DNA of 64,000 nt from Streptococcus ovis DSM 16829 (GTDB lineage Bacteria; Bacillota; Bacilli; Lactobacillales; Streptococcaceae): positions 126,316 to 190,315 of the forward strand of contig NZ_KB904579.1 of NCBI RefSeq assembly GCF_000380125.1. The letters are read 5' to 3'. The position numbers and the translations under genes were made by a program. Below are positions 27,153-36,012 of this stretch, piece after piece. Position 1 is the first letter of the stretch. The number at the start of each line of letters is the position of its first letter. The notes under the pieces were generated by a model. It worked only from the letters and a program-made list of their open reading frames with translations. It ran no database searches and had not been told where the DNA came from.

Positions 27153-27806
27153 AATTTTCTTGGCAACAGTTGGCAGAATACTTTCAACTTCAACAACTGT
27201 TTCTTGCAAACGTTCTTTTAAAGTCACTTCATCAACTTGACCTTCAATCTGTACCTCGATAATGGTATAACCTGGATTGGCATCCATTTGAACAGTATTT
27301 GCAACATTGTAGCCCAAATCGGAAATAATTCTTAAAATGGAACCGAGCATACCTGCACGATCTTCTACTAAGCAACGAACACGAACTCCGTCTTCACCAT
27401 AGCCTGATACATTCAAAAAGGCTTTGAACACATCGCGGTCGGTAATAACGCCAGACATCTGACCATTGTCCATCACTGGTAAAATCCCCACTTTATGTTT
27501 GAACATCAAGTAAACAGCGTCTTCTAGACTTGCAAACTGGGATACCGTGATGACGTCTCGAATCATGACATCCTTTACCTTGGTTTTGTTCAGTAAGTAA
27601 TTCATCTCATAAATCGACAAGGTAGTCGCCTTTGAAGGACTGGCTTCAGCAATTGTCCCTTCTGTCACCAAACCGACTAGTTTATCATGTTCAATCACAG
27701 GAAGGCGATGAATATCTTGCTCACGCATCAAGTCAGCCGCATGCGCAATTGTTGTATCGGGGGAAATGTAAATCACTTTACGGGTCATAAAGTCTCTAAC
27801 AGCCAT
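27150..27806 (-). CDS. CBS-pair and ACT domain protein (AcuB-like)
   Basis: The 218-residue cytoplasmic protein has two CBS motifs (about 1-60 and 78-135, with VRDFMTRKVIYISPDTT and VKDVMIRDVITVSQ) followed by an ACT domain (about 140-215, RVRCLVEDRAGMLGSILRII). This is the AcuB arrangement, which senses adenine nucleotides and amino acids. Directly downstream of livJHMGF, a regulatory role in branched-chain amino acid metabolism is attractive but inferred. An 88-bp gap to livF includes an AT-rich possible promoter (TATAAT-like on the minus strand near 27835). Confidence 0.85.
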   Translation of the reverse strand: MAVRDFMTRKVIYISPDTTIAHAADLMREQDIHRLPVIEHDKLVGLVTEGTIAEASPSKATTLSIYEMNYLLNKTKVKDVMIRDVITVSQFASLEDAVYLMFKHKVGILPVMDNGQMSGVITDRDVFKAFLNVSGYGEDGVRVRCLVEDRAGMLGSILRIISDLGYNVANTVQMDANPGYTIIEVQIEGQVDEVTLKERLQETVVEVESILPTVAKKI

Positions 27807-27894
27807 GAAAAATCCTCCTTTATCATCCTCATTATATCATATTTTGGAAAGTGTTACATCAACGTCTCGTAAAATTTTCGTGTCATCCGATGGA

Positions 27895-28605
27895 TTACCC
27901 ACCCAAATAAGCTTTTCGCACTTCATCAGATGATAAAAGTTCCTGACCTGTACCAGATAATACAATCTTCCCTGTTTCAAGAACATAGCCTCGATCTGCA
28001 ATCGCAAGAGCCTTGTTAGCATTTTGTTCTATCAAGAGAACGGTCGTCCCTTGCTTTTGAATATCTTGAATAATATCAAAGATTTCTTGAATAAAAATTG
28101 GCGCTAATCCCATAGAAGGCTCATCTAGTAGGAGCAATTGGGGTTGGCTCATCAATGCTCGACCCATCGCCAACATCTGCTGTTCCCCTCCAGAAAGAGT
28201 CGCTGCATCTTGATTTTTCCGTTCTTCCAAACGAGGAAAACGGTCAAAAACACGTTTTAGATTTTTCTGATTTTCATCCCGATTATTTTTTAGGAAAGCA
28301 CCCATTTCAAGGTTTTCCATAACGGTTAAGCCTGCAAAGACATGGCGACCTTCTGGAACTTGTGATAGACCAGAAGCTACAATTTTTCGAGCTGGAACTT
28401 TGTGGATTCCCTGCCCCATAAATTCAATGGTTCCACTACTTGGACGAACCAAGCCGGAAACAGTCCGTAAAATCGATGTTTTTCCAGCTCCATTGGCTCC
28501 AATAAGCGAAACTACTTCTCCTTCATTTACCTCAAAAGAGACCTGCTTAACAGCTTCAATGGCTCCGTAACTTACTGAAAGATCTTTTACTTCTAACATG
28601 GCCAT
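27895..28605 (-). CDS. livF: Branched-chain amino acid ABC transporter ATPase LivF
   Basis: The 236-residue ATPase has Walker A GANGAGKTS, signature LSGGEQQMLAMGRAL and Walker B LLLLDEPSMGLAP. Its size and EGRHVFAGLTVMENLEMGA segment mark the LivF subfamily. It is the last gene of livJHMGF and overlaps livG by 1 bp. It energises uptake of leucine, isoleucine and valine. Confidence 0.95.
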   Translation of the reverse strand: MAMLEVKDLSVSYGAIEAVKQVSFEVNEGEVVSLIGANGAGKTSILRTVSGLVRPSSGTIEFMGQGIHKVPARKIVASGLSQVPEGRHVFAGLTVMENLEMGAFLKNNRDENQKNLKRVFDRFPRLEERKNQDAATLSGGEQQMLAMGRALMSQPQLLLLDEPSMGLAPIFIQEIFDIIQDIQKQGTTVLLIEQNANKALAIADRGYVLETGKIVLSGTGQELLSSDEVRKAYLGG

Positions 28606-29369
28606 TATGCCTCACCTCCAAGATACGCTTCGATGACGCGCTTATTGTTCTTAATTTCTTCTGGAGTCCCATGCGCAATTAAACGACCATATTCTAGCAC
28701 ATAAATCCGCTCTGTAACTTCCATGACCAAACTCATATCATGCTCAATCAAGATGATCGTAATACCAAATTCATCTTTGATTTTTCGGATGAGAGCTGTC
28801 AACTCAGCCGTTTCCTGCGGGTTCATACCAGCAGCAGGTTCATCAAGAAATAGAATTTTTGGTTCTGTTGCCAAGGCACGTACAATTTCCAAGCGTCTTT
28901 GCTGCCCATAGGGAAGATTTTTAGCTAAAGTATCTGCGTCAGCATCCAAATTGAAAATGGCTAGCAATTCCAGCGCTTTTTGCTTCAATTCTTTTTCGCT
29001 TTGGTAGAATTTTGGTAAGCGAAGAAAAGAAGCTAAGACATGTGGATTGTGTCGATTTGCAAAACCGACTAGAACATTCTCTAAAACAGTCATATCCTTA
29101 AACAAACGAATATTTTGGAAAGTCCGAGATAGACCGAGTGAGGCAATCTTATAAGGAGCTTTGCCATTTAAGAGAGTACCATCCAACATTACTGTCCCTT
29201 CACTTGGCTCATAGACTCCTGTCAACAGATTAAAAAGGGTTGTTTTTCCTGCACCATTTGGACCAATCAGACCAACTAGTTCACCCTCATTAAGCTCCAT
29301 GGTCACATCACCTACTGCTGTCAGACCACCAAAATGCTTGGTTATTTTTTTTACTTCAAGAAGTGCCAT
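28605..29369 (-). CDS. livG: Branched-chain amino acid ABC transporter ATPase LivG
   Basis: The 254-residue ATPase has Walker A GPNGAGKTT, the LivG-typical SRTFQNIRLFKDMTVLENVL, Walker B KILFLDEPAAGMNP and the C-terminal GRLIAHGTPEEI. It pairs with LivF beneath the LivH-LivM channel. Both ends overlap neighbours by 1 bp. Confidence 0.95.
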   Translation of the reverse strand: MALLEVKKITKHFGGLTAVGDVTMELNEGELVGLIGPNGAGKTTLFNLLTGVYEPSEGTVMLDGTLLNGKAPYKIASLGLSRTFQNIRLFKDMTVLENVLVGFANRHNPHVLASFLRLPKFYQSEKELKQKALELLAIFNLDADADTLAKNLPYGQQRRLEIVRALATEPKILFLDEPAAGMNPQETAELTALIRKIKDEFGITIILIEHDMSLVMEVTERIYVLEYGRLIAHGTPEEIKNNKRVIEAYLGGEA

Positions 29370-30325
29370 CAGTTTTTGCCCTCCTTATTTTTTGACTGGA
29401 AAAACTTGGAAAAGGTTAATTCCCATGTTCCTAAAAGACCACCTGGACGGAAGACCATGACGAGGATCAAGGCCAACGAATAGATAATCATCCGCAATTC
29501 CGAAACATTTTGGAGGAACATATTTAAAATTCCTAATACAACTGCTGCAACGATGGTTCCTGTCATAGAACCCAAACCGCCCAATACTGCGATGATCAGG
29601 TAATCAATTGAACGCATGATTGTGAAATCCTTTGGTACAACCGTTCCAATGTAGCCCACATATAGTGACCCAGCAATACTGGACACGATTGCAGCAATTA
29701 CAAAGACCGTTACTTTTATTTTCGTTGTGTTGACTCCCATCGCTTCTGCGGCAATCTCATTTTCGCGGACAGCAAGAACCTCACGTCCTAAAGGACTCCG
29801 AAGGATATTCAAGAGGAGGACGACTGTCAGGACAACAAAGAGAAAAACAACTTGCCAAGAGGTAAACGGAAGAATCCCTGTCAAACCTGCTGCTCCATTG
29901 GTAAAATCACCACCATTGATAATCATAATACGGATGATTTCTGCAACTCCAAGCGTTGCAATCGCAAGGTAATCCCCTTTCAATCGTAGGGTAGGAATTC
30001 CAACCAAGAGTGCAACGACTGCTGCCACGATAGCTCCAACAACAATGGACAGATAAAATCCGCCATATGTTGGGTTGGAAGTGGTTAAAATCGCTGTTGC
30101 ATAGGCACCAATTGCCATAAAACCTGCTTGACCAAGTGAAAATTGTCCCGAAAACCCTAGAATCAGATTGGTACCCAGTGCCATCATCATCGAAATTCCG
30201 ATTCCCATTAAGATTTGGACATAGTAAAGTCCAATTACACCCGTATTCACAAGAGTCGTTAGCACTCCAAAAATCGCAAGGATAAGGGCAAGCCAGATTA
30301 AAATAGGTTTTATATTATTCTTCAT
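29369..30325 (-). CDS. livM: Branched-chain amino acid ABC transporter permease LivM
   Basis: The 318-residue inner-membrane permease has about eight to nine spans and the family motif GFSGQFSLGQAGFMAIGAYA plus the coupling-helix region REVLAVRENEIAAEAMGVN. It lies 4 bp after livH and overlaps livG. Confidence 0.95.
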   Translation of the reverse strand: MKNNIKPILIWLALILAIFGVLTTLVNTGVIGLYYVQILMGIGISMMMALGTNLILGFSGQFSLGQAGFMAIGAYATAILTTSNPTYGGFYLSIVVGAIVAAVVALLVGIPTLRLKGDYLAIATLGVAEIIRIMIINGGDFTNGAAGLTGILPFTSWQVVFLFVVLTVVLLLNILRSPLGREVLAVRENEIAAEAMGVNTTKIKVTVFVIAAIVSSIAGSLYVGYIGTVVPKDFTIMRSIDYLIIAVLGGLGSMTGTIVAAVVLGILNMFLQNVSELRMIIYSLALILVMVFRPGGLLGTWELTFSKFFQSKNKEGKN

Positions 30326-30329
30326 AAAC

Positions 30330-31199
30330 TTATACCTTCTCCTTCACATTCTTTCCAAGAATCCCCGCTGGACGAACCAAGAGGATGATAATCAAAATAG
30401 CATATACAACCGCATCACGATAACTAGAAAGCCCAATCGAAACAGCAAACGTTTCTAACAAACCAATAATCAATCCACCAAGAGCCGCACCAGGAATGAT
30501 TCCAATACCACCTAAAACAGCTGCAACAAAGGCTTTAATACCAGGAGTCATCCCCATTAATGGATCGATTGAATTATAGTAAAGACCAATCAGAACACCA
30601 GCAGCCCCTGCCAAGGCTGAACCAAGGGCAAAAGTAAAGCTAATCGTTGCATTCACGTCAATTCCCATCAACTGAGCCGCATCACTATCCACTGATACTG
30701 CCCGCATGGCTTTCCCCATCTTTGTTTTTTTCACGATGAATTGTAGAGCCAGCATCAGGACGATTGAGACTCCTAAGATTGTCAACTGGACGTTTGTGAC
30801 ACTAATTGGACCGAAATCATACTTAACGGTTTCAAGTGCCTGAGGAAAGGCCCGAACGTCAGCACCAACCAAGTAAACCATTCCATATTCAAGAAGGAAG
30901 GAGACACCAATTGCCGTAATCAAGGCTGCAATCTTCGTCGAATTCCGCAATGGACGATAGGCTAAAAATTCAATCAAAACACCCAAACAAGCGGTTAAGA
31001 CCATTGTCAAAAGAAGTGTAACAAAAAAATTAAGATGGAAATGACTGATTAGATAATAGCCAATAAAGGCCCCCATCATATAAATATCCCCATGGGCAAA
31101 GTTAATCAGCTTAATAATTCCATAGACCATGGTATACCCTAACGCAATCAGCGCATAGACGCTTCCTAGGATTAGACCATTTACTAATTGTTGGAGCAT
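30330..31199 (-). CDS. livH: Branched-chain amino acid ABC transporter permease LivH
   Basis: The 289-residue permease has the diagnostic NGLILGSVYALIALGYTMVY at the N-terminus, NFAHGDIYMMGAF, and the coupling helix KAMRAVSVDSDAAQLMGID. It is separated from livJ by a 69-bp gap containing a GC-rich hairpin, so expression of the permease/ATPase part is probably lower than that of the binding protein. Confidence 0.95.
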   Translation of the reverse strand: MLQQLVNGLILGSVYALIALGYTMVYGIIKLINFAHGDIYMMGAFIGYYLISHFHLNFFVTLLLTMVLTACLGVLIEFLAYRPLRNSTKIAALITAIGVSFLLEYGMVYLVGADVRAFPQALETVKYDFGPISVTNVQLTILGVSIVLMLALQFIVKKTKMGKAMRAVSVDSDAAQLMGIDVNATISFTFALGSALAGAAGVLIGLYYNSIDPLMGMTPGIKAFVAAVLGGIGIIPGAALGGLIIGLLETFAVSIGLSSYRDAVVYAILIIILLVRPAGILGKNVKEKV

Positions 31200-31230
31200 G
31201 TGATCACCAAACTTTCTATAAAATAATAAT

Positions 31231-31256
31231 ATCTGAGAGGGAAAATCCCCCCCAGA
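31231..31256 (-). terminator. Intra-operon hairpin between livJ and livH (attenuator-like)
   Basis: On the minus strand ATCTGGGGGGG and the matching CCC-TCTCAGAT arm form a strong stem, followed by a broken T-rich stretch. Such partial terminators or mRNA stabilisers after binding-protein genes keep the binding protein in excess over the membrane subunits. Confidence 0.65.
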
Positions 31257-31268
31257 TGCTCATTGTTC

Positions 31269-32444
31269 TTATTCTGCTTCAACAGCAACTGCTGAGGCTG
31301 CTTTTCCATTTTTCAACTCAACCATAATCGCTGTTTTTACTGGATTATGATTTTCGTCAATCGTCATTTTACCTGTTACACCGTCAAAATCTTTGAGATT
31401 TTCCAAGTTTTTAGCAATTTCTTTTGAATCTTTCGCACCTTCTGCTGCTTCAGCTGCCATATAGACTGCATCATAGGCAAGAGCCGCAAACATGTTTGGT
31501 GCTTCACCGTATGTTTCTGTATAAGTCTTTTCAAAGTTTTCAGATTTTTTATCTGATAATTTCACAGCTGAAGAATAGCCTGATACATAGAAGACATTTG
31601 TTGCATTAGTCGCGCCCGCACCTTCGATGAACTTCGTATCTGAGAAACCATCTGGTCCAAGGATTGGTGCATCAATTCCAAGTTCACGTGCTTGTTTGGT
31701 AATCAAACCAGCTTCTGTATAGTAACCTAGTAAGATAACAGCATCAAAACCTTTATCTTTTACCTTTGTCAAAACAGCTTGAAAATCTTTGTCACCTGCT
31801 TGGTAGGTTTCAGCAATGATTTCACCTTTATAATTTTTCTTAAAGGATTTATAAAGACCTTTCGCGTAGTCACTTGAAGCATCATAGTATACAAGGGCTT
31901 TCTTAGATGTCAGGTTTTCTGTTGCATATTGTGCTATCACTTCACCCTGAAAACTATCCTGGAAAGTTGCGCGGAAAATATACTCTTCTACTTTATCACC
32001 TTTGACTGTCAAATCATCTGCCGTTCCAGAAGGAGTAACCAAAGGAACAGCAGCCTTTGTTACGTTTGGTGTAGCTGCTGATACAGCACCTGAAGTTGCA
32101 GGACCAATGATAACGTTCACTTTCTCTTCCGTAGCCAGATTAGTTGAAACTGTAGCCACTTCAGCATTATCAGACTTGTTATCCTTTACAACGACTTCAA
32201 TTTTCTTACCATCAACACCACCTGCTGCATTGATTTCTTTAACAGCTAAATCAGCACCATTTTTCTCTTGATTCCCATAAGCCGCTACAGCTCCTGAAAG
32301 TTCTAAGTTGTAACCAATTTTGACTGTATCTCCTACTTGTGTACCAGTTGCTCCTGCATCACTAGCAGGTGCTGAACCACATGCTGCCAATAGTACAGCT
32401 GATGCAAACGTTGCTACTGCAAATCCTAATTTATTATATTTCAT
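31269..32444 (-). CDS. livJ: Branched-chain amino acid binding lipoprotein LivJ
   Basis: The 391-residue lipoprotein has lipobox LLAAC with the lipidated cysteine at residue 22, then a linker and a periplasmic-binding fold of the Leu/Ile/Val type (VKIGYNLELSGAVAAYGNQE, VNVIIGPATSGAVSAATPNV). It captures branched-chain amino acids outside the cell. AAGGAGAG precedes the ATG. It is the first gene of livJHMGF under a strong CodY-box promoter. Confidence 0.95.
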   Translation of the reverse strand: MKYNKLGFAVATFASAVLLAACGSAPASDAGATGTQVGDTVKIGYNLELSGAVAAYGNQEKNGADLAVKEINAAGGVDGKKIEVVVKDNKSDNAEVATVSTNLATEEKVNVIIGPATSGAVSAATPNVTKAAVPLVTPSGTADDLTVKGDKVEEYIFRATFQDSFQGEVIAQYATENLTSKKALVYYDASSDYAKGLYKSFKKNYKGEIIAETYQAGDKDFQAVLTKVKDKGFDAVILLGYYTEAGLITKQARELGIDAPILGPDGFSDTKFIEGAGATNATNVFYVSGYSSAVKLSDKKSENFEKTYTETYGEAPNMFAALAYDAVYMAAEAAEGAKDSKEIAKNLENLKDFDGVTGKMTIDENHNPVKTAIMVELKNGKAASAVAVEAE

Positions 32445-32473
32445 AAACTCTCCTTAAAAAATGATATGTGTAT

Positions 32474-32502
32474 AATATACTGAATTATCTGAAAATTGTC
32501 AA
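32474..32502 (-). promoter_or_regulatory. livJ promoter with near-perfect CodY box
   Basis: On the minus strand TTGACA (32502-32497) and TATATT (32479-32474) are 17 bp apart. The spacer contains AATTTTCAGATAATT (positions 32497-32483), 14 of 15 matches to the CodY consensus. A bound CodY would cover the promoter when branched-chain amino acids are abundant. Confidence 0.88.
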
Positions 32503-32522
32503 CAAAAAAAAGAAAGAAAACA

Positions 32523-32792
32523 TTAAAATTTTCTTTCTTTTTCATCTCTTGTTAAATTCCCGACAAAATTTTGATCAATTTCTTTTACATAAGATGGGAC
32601 CACCTTCTTGATGAAACGTTCTTTTTTAAGCTTGGGAACCAACTGTTCCACTTCATCCTGATTAACATAAAGAAGGGCATAGCGCATCCGTCTAGAATGA
32701 TAGAGAATATCCCCAAATTGGTTGAGCTTACGCGCATCACGGTTGTAGTGCAAATAAATTGTCAAAGCCTGACGTTCTTTTTTCTCAAACAT
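32523..32792 (-). CDS. ylbG: YlbG family (DUF2129) protein
   Basis: The 89-residue cytoplasmic protein has the DUF2129 pattern ALTIYLHYNRDARKLNQFGDI and RRMRYALLYVN. Function is unknown. Its conserved location upstream of the liv operon and downstream of clpP is typical for streptococci. The 217-bp gap to clpP (32,793-33,009) holds no convincing gene. Confidence 0.87.
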   Translation of the reverse strand: MFEKKERQALTIYLHYNRDARKLNQFGDILYHSRRMRYALLYVNQDEVEQLVPKLKKERFIKKVVPSYVKEIDQNFVGNLTRDEKERKF

Positions 32793-33009
32793 ATCGTTTC
32801 CTTATTCTTCCAAACTATATTTCCATTATTATACCAATTTTTAGAAAAAATGGCATGAAAAAAGAAAGAGGGCTCAAAAATAGTCAATTATCTAAATATG
32901 AAACATATAAACAAGCCATTAGCACCTTTGAACAATCACTTTCATCTACTACAGACGAAAAAATAAAAGCTAGTTTTTTCTTCCCAACTTCTATTTTTAC
33001 AGACTTCTC

Positions 33010-33594
33010 TTATTTTGTTGGATTCATAATTTGGTCGATAAATCCATAAGCCAATGTTTCTTCAGCTGTCATCCAGTAGTCGCGCTCAGCGTCTTTGTGG
33101 ATTTGTTTTACAGTTTTGCCAGAGTTATCAGCCAAAATTTGTTCTAATTTATTACGTGTTTTCAAGAGGTGTTCAGCTGCAATCGCCATATCCGTTTGTT
33201 GTGTACCGCCACCAGTACCCCCCATCGGTTGGTGAATCATGTATTCTGCGTTTGGCAACATGAAGCGTTTGCCTTTAGCACCACTAGAAGCGATAATTGT
33301 TCCCATGCTTGCTGCTGTTCCCATCACGATGGTTTGCACATCTGCTTTGATAAAGTTCATTGTATCAACGATAGCAAGACCTGCTGATACAGATCCCCCT
33401 GGGGTATTGACATAAAGATAAATATCTTTTGTCGGATCTTGCGCGTCAAGGAAGAGCAATTGAGCGATGATAGAGTTGGCCATATTATCCTCAACAGCCC
33501 CTGTCAACATGATAATGCGGTCTTTTAATAAACGTGAGTAAATATCGTAGGAGCGTTCGCCTCGACTAGTTTGTTCGATAACTACTGGAATCAT
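33010..33594 (-). CDS. clpP: ATP-dependent Clp protease proteolytic subunit
   Basis: The 194-residue serine protease forms the tetradecameric barrel of Clp proteases. The catalytic serine lies in [19 protein letters not shown] and the histidine in [12 protein letters not shown]. The start at 33594 ([19 protein letters not shown]) is preceded by GGAGA with 5-bp spacing; a longer frame begins inside that ribosome site. It is expressed from its own CtsR-regulated promoter. Confidence 0.95.
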   Translation of the reverse strand: MIPVVIEQTSRGERSYDIYSRLLKDRIIMLTGAVEDNMANSIIAQLLFLDAQDPTKDIYLYVNTPGGSVSAGLAIVDTMNFIKADVQTIVMGTAASMGTIIASSGAKGKRFMLPNAEYMIHQPMGGTGGGTQQTDMAIAAEHLLKTRNKLEQILADNSGKTVKQIHKDAERDYWMTAEETLAYGFIDQIMNPTK

Positions 33595-33632
33595 ACTGTT
33601 CTCCATTTCATTTTCTATTTTCTGATGTTTCT

Positions 33633-33662
33633 ATTATATGTTTTTGGTCAACAAAGGTCAAA
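33633..33662 (-). promoter_or_regulatory. clpP promoter with CtsR operator
   Basis: On the minus strand TTGACC (33661-33656) and TATAAT (33638-33633) are 17 bp apart. The plus strand reads GGTCAACAAAGGTCAAA at 33646-33662, the tandem heptad bound by the heat-shock repressor CtsR. The operator overlaps the -35. Confidence 0.92.
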
Positions 33663-33680
33663 TAAAAAGTTTAAGATAAA

Positions 33681-33708
33681 GAAAAAGGTGCCACTGCACC
33701 TCTTTTTC
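33681..33708 (-). terminator. Terminator after upp
   Basis: GGTGC pairs with GCACC around a 4-nt loop, extended by A/T pairing with runs on both sides. It lies 15 bp beyond the upp stop. Confidence 0.82.
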
Positions 33709-33722
33709 AAATAAGGATAATA

Positions 33723-34352
33723 TTATTTTGTACCGAACAAACGATCACCAGCATCTCCAAGACCTGGAACGATGTAGCCATGTTCATTGAGATAGTCATC
33801 AAGGGCTGCTGTGTAAATATCAATATCTGGATGTGCTTCTTGAAGGGCTTTGACACCTTCAGGCGCAGATACAAGAGCAACAAACTTGATGTTCGATGCA
33901 CCGCGTTTTTTCAAAGAATCGATGGCTAAAATAGCTGAGCCACCTGTTGCAAGCATTGGATCCACTACAAAGATATGACGTTGATCAATATCTTCTGGTA
34001 ATTTGACCAAGTATTCTACTGGTTTTAAGGTTTCTTCATCACGGTACATTCCAATATGACCAACTTTTGCTGATGGCACCAAGCTTAAGAGACCATCAAC
34101 TAGACCAATCCCCGCACGAAGAATTGGAACGATGGCCAATTTCTTCCCAGCAATTTGTTTTTGAACTGTTTTTGTAATCGGTGTTTCAATTTCAACGTCT
34201 TCCAATGGTAAGTCACGTAAAACCTCATATCCCATCAGCATCGCAATTTCATTAACTAATTCACGAAAATCTTTTGTAGAAGTATCTTTACGACGCAAAA
34301 TAGACAACTTATGCTGAATGAGTGGATGTGAAATGACTTGGAATTTTCCCAT
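33723..34352 (-). CDS. upp: Uracil phosphoribosyltransferase
   Basis: The 209-residue enzyme salvages uracil to UMP with PRPP. It has the PRPP motif [17 protein letters not shown], the [14 protein letters not shown] segment and the uracil-binding C-terminus [18 protein letters not shown]. Length is exactly that of the Gram-positive family. It is monocistronic, upstream of clpP. Confidence 0.96.
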   Translation of the reverse strand: MGKFQVISHPLIQHKLSILRRKDTSTKDFRELVNEIAMLMGYEVLRDLPLEDVEIETPITKTVQKQIAGKKLAIVPILRAGIGLVDGLLSLVPSAKVGHIGMYRDEETLKPVEYLVKLPEDIDQRHIFVVDPMLATGGSAILAIDSLKKRGASNIKFVALVSAPEGVKALQEAHPDIDIYTAALDDYLNEHGYIVPGLGDAGDRLFGTK

Positions 34353-34442
34353 GATATGACTCCTTTAAGTGTTTTTTCTATTTTATCAAAAAATCAGAAA
34401 AAAAGCTTGCTAAAATAGTATTTTTCAACCTAAATTTAATTT

Positions 34443-34994
34443 TTATTCTGGAACGGATTTGATGATGCGAGCAGGATTTCCAGCAATGACAACATTATCA
34501 CCGAAGGACTTGGTCACAACAGAACCAGCGCCTACTACGATATTATTTCCAAGCGTCACTCCTGCTAGAATAACAGCTCCACCACCAATCCAGACATTGT
34601 CACCAATCGTAATCGGAGCACCATACTCAAGACCTGCAATTCGCTCTTGGGCATTTAAGGGGTGGAGGGCGGTATAGAACTGTACATTTGGCCCCAACAT
34701 TGCATTGTCACCGATTGTGACAGGACAAGTATCCAACACAGTCCAGTTAAAATTGGCAAAAAAACGCTCACCAACCGAAATATGGCAACCATAATCCAAG
34801 GTGACAGGAGTTTCGACATACAGCTTCTCTCCTGTTTTGCCTAACCACTCTTTCATCAATACAGACCGTTTTTCCCCATCCATTTCTTGATTGACTTGCT
34901 GACGATAGATCCGTGCTTGTTGGCGTAAAGCCACCAATTCTGGATCACCTGCATCGTACAATTCACCTGCTAGCATTTTTTCTTTTTCAGTCAT
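34443..34994 (-). CDS. Sugar O-acetyltransferase (maltose acetyltransferase family)
   Basis: The 183-residue left-handed beta-helix protein has an N-terminal Mac domain (EKMLAGELYDAGDPELVALR) and hexapeptide repeats from about 70 on (NFNWTVLDTCPVTIGDNAML, then WIGGGAVILAGVTLGNNIVV). The catalytic histidine is probably in FYTALHPLNA. It acetylates sugars using acetyl-CoA; the physiological substrate is uncertain. The start at 34994 has GGGAGAA 4 bp upstream. Confidence 0.88.
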   Translation of the reverse strand: MTEKEKMLAGELYDAGDPELVALRQQARIYRQQVNQEMDGEKRSVLMKEWLGKTGEKLYVETPVTLDYGCHISVGERFFANFNWTVLDTCPVTIGDNAMLGPNVQFYTALHPLNAQERIAGLEYGAPITIGDNVWIGGGAVILAGVTLGNNIVVGAGSVVTKSFGDNVVIAGNPARIIKSVPE

Positions 34995-35065
34995 AGATTT
35001 CTCCCTATAATTATTTTTTCCATAATAACTTTTAAACAAAATACAATCCAGGCAATTTGAAAAGA

Positions 35066-35890
35066 TTAGTTTTTTAATTTTCGAGCTAAGCTCTTACTAT
35101 TTGCCAGAATAGTTGAAATTTTATCTGTCTCTCCTTGAATAAGATTCAAGTATAGCAGGTCAGTAATCAGAAGGGAATTATTTCTTGAGGTAATGGCCCC
35201 AACACGCAGTTCATGCTCATGGCGTGGAATTTTAAAAAGGTAGTCTGCATATTTATCTAGATTCGTCTTCCCTATACCTGTAATAGCAATGGTTTTTGCT
35301 CCAGACGCCTGAGCAAATTTTAAGGGCTCAATCACTTCTTTTGTACTACCTTCATAACTAATCCCAAATGCTAAATCTCCCGGCTGAATTGAGGCAACAC
35401 TAGCAAGTTGAATATGGGCATCTTGAACATAGACACAACTTTTCCCAATTCGATTGAGTTTATAGTAAAAATCGCTACAAACAATGCCCGATGCACCAAC
35501 TCCGAATAAGTAGATGGTTTTAGCCTCTTTTAGTTTCTGACTACTTTTTTCTAGAAGTTCAAAGTCCAACATTCCAATAGTTTGCTGAACAGAGACATTC
35601 ATGGTAACCGCTAATTTTGCAGTTAGCAAGCTACCATCATCCGTAGAATCTATTCTCGCATCCAAAACATCGTCATAATGCGTTTTTGCCAGTTCAAGTT
35701 TAAATTTATTGAAAGTTGAGTAACCTAACTTTCTACTCAACCGACTAATAGTTGCCGGGGAAACTCCAACTTCTTCTGCTAATTGCTGAATGCTGAGATT
35801 TTCAATTTCTTTAGTAAATTCATTGATGTATTGGAGGACTTTTTGCTCCTTTGGACTAAGTCCTTCCAGTCCATATTGTAGAGGATTCAT
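35066..35890 (-). CDS. murR: RpiR-family regulator of MurNAc catabolism
   Basis: The 274-residue protein has an N-terminal RpiR helix-turn-helix (about 5-75, VGVSPATISRLSRKLGYSTF) and a C-terminal SIS domain that binds a phosphosugar (about 120-245, IYLFGVGASGIVCSDFYYKL). It is divergent from murQ-murP-mupG, so it is probably the MurNAc-6-phosphate-responsive regulator. The start at 35890 (AAGG upstream) is chosen over a frame reaching 36013 that would run through the murQ promoter. MurR is inferred from context; repressor versus activator is not decidable here. Confidence 0.85.
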   Translation of the reverse strand: MNPLQYGLEGLSPKEQKVLQYINEFTKEIENLSIQQLAEEVGVSPATISRLSRKLGYSTFNKFKLELAKTHYDDVLDARIDSTDDGSLLTAKLAVTMNVSVQQTIGMLDFELLEKSSQKLKEAKTIYLFGVGASGIVCSDFYYKLNRIGKSCVYVQDAHIQLASVASIQPGDLAFGISYEGSTKEVIEPLKFAQASGAKTIAITGIGKTNLDKYADYLFKIPRHEHELRVGAITSRNNSLLITDLLYLNLIQGETDKISTILANSKSLARKLKN

Positions 35891-35939
35891 ATGTATTCCT
35901 TCGATTTTTGAAAAAATATTTCTTTTTTTAATTATTATA

Positions 35940-35990
35940 TTGAAAATATATTTCTTTGGTTGTATAATACAATTATAGCAAACGTTTACA
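35940..35990 (+). promoter_or_regulatory. murQ promoter with cre-like site
   Basis: TTGAAA (35940-35945) and TGTATAAT (-10 at 35963-35968) are 17 bp apart. Eight bases after the -10, TAGCAAACGTTTACA (35976-35990) matches the CcpA cre consensus with one mismatch, in a position where bound CcpA would block the polymerase. The operon should therefore be glucose-repressed. Confidence 0.8.
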
Positions 35991-36012
35991 AAAATAGAAA
36001 GGATGAAATGCA

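Noticed and set aside
32864-33049. Plus-strand frame beginning MKKERGLKNSQLSKYETYKQ between ylbG and clpP
   Set aside because: No ribosome site, and its end runs into the clpP coding region in antisense; composition is simply AT-rich.
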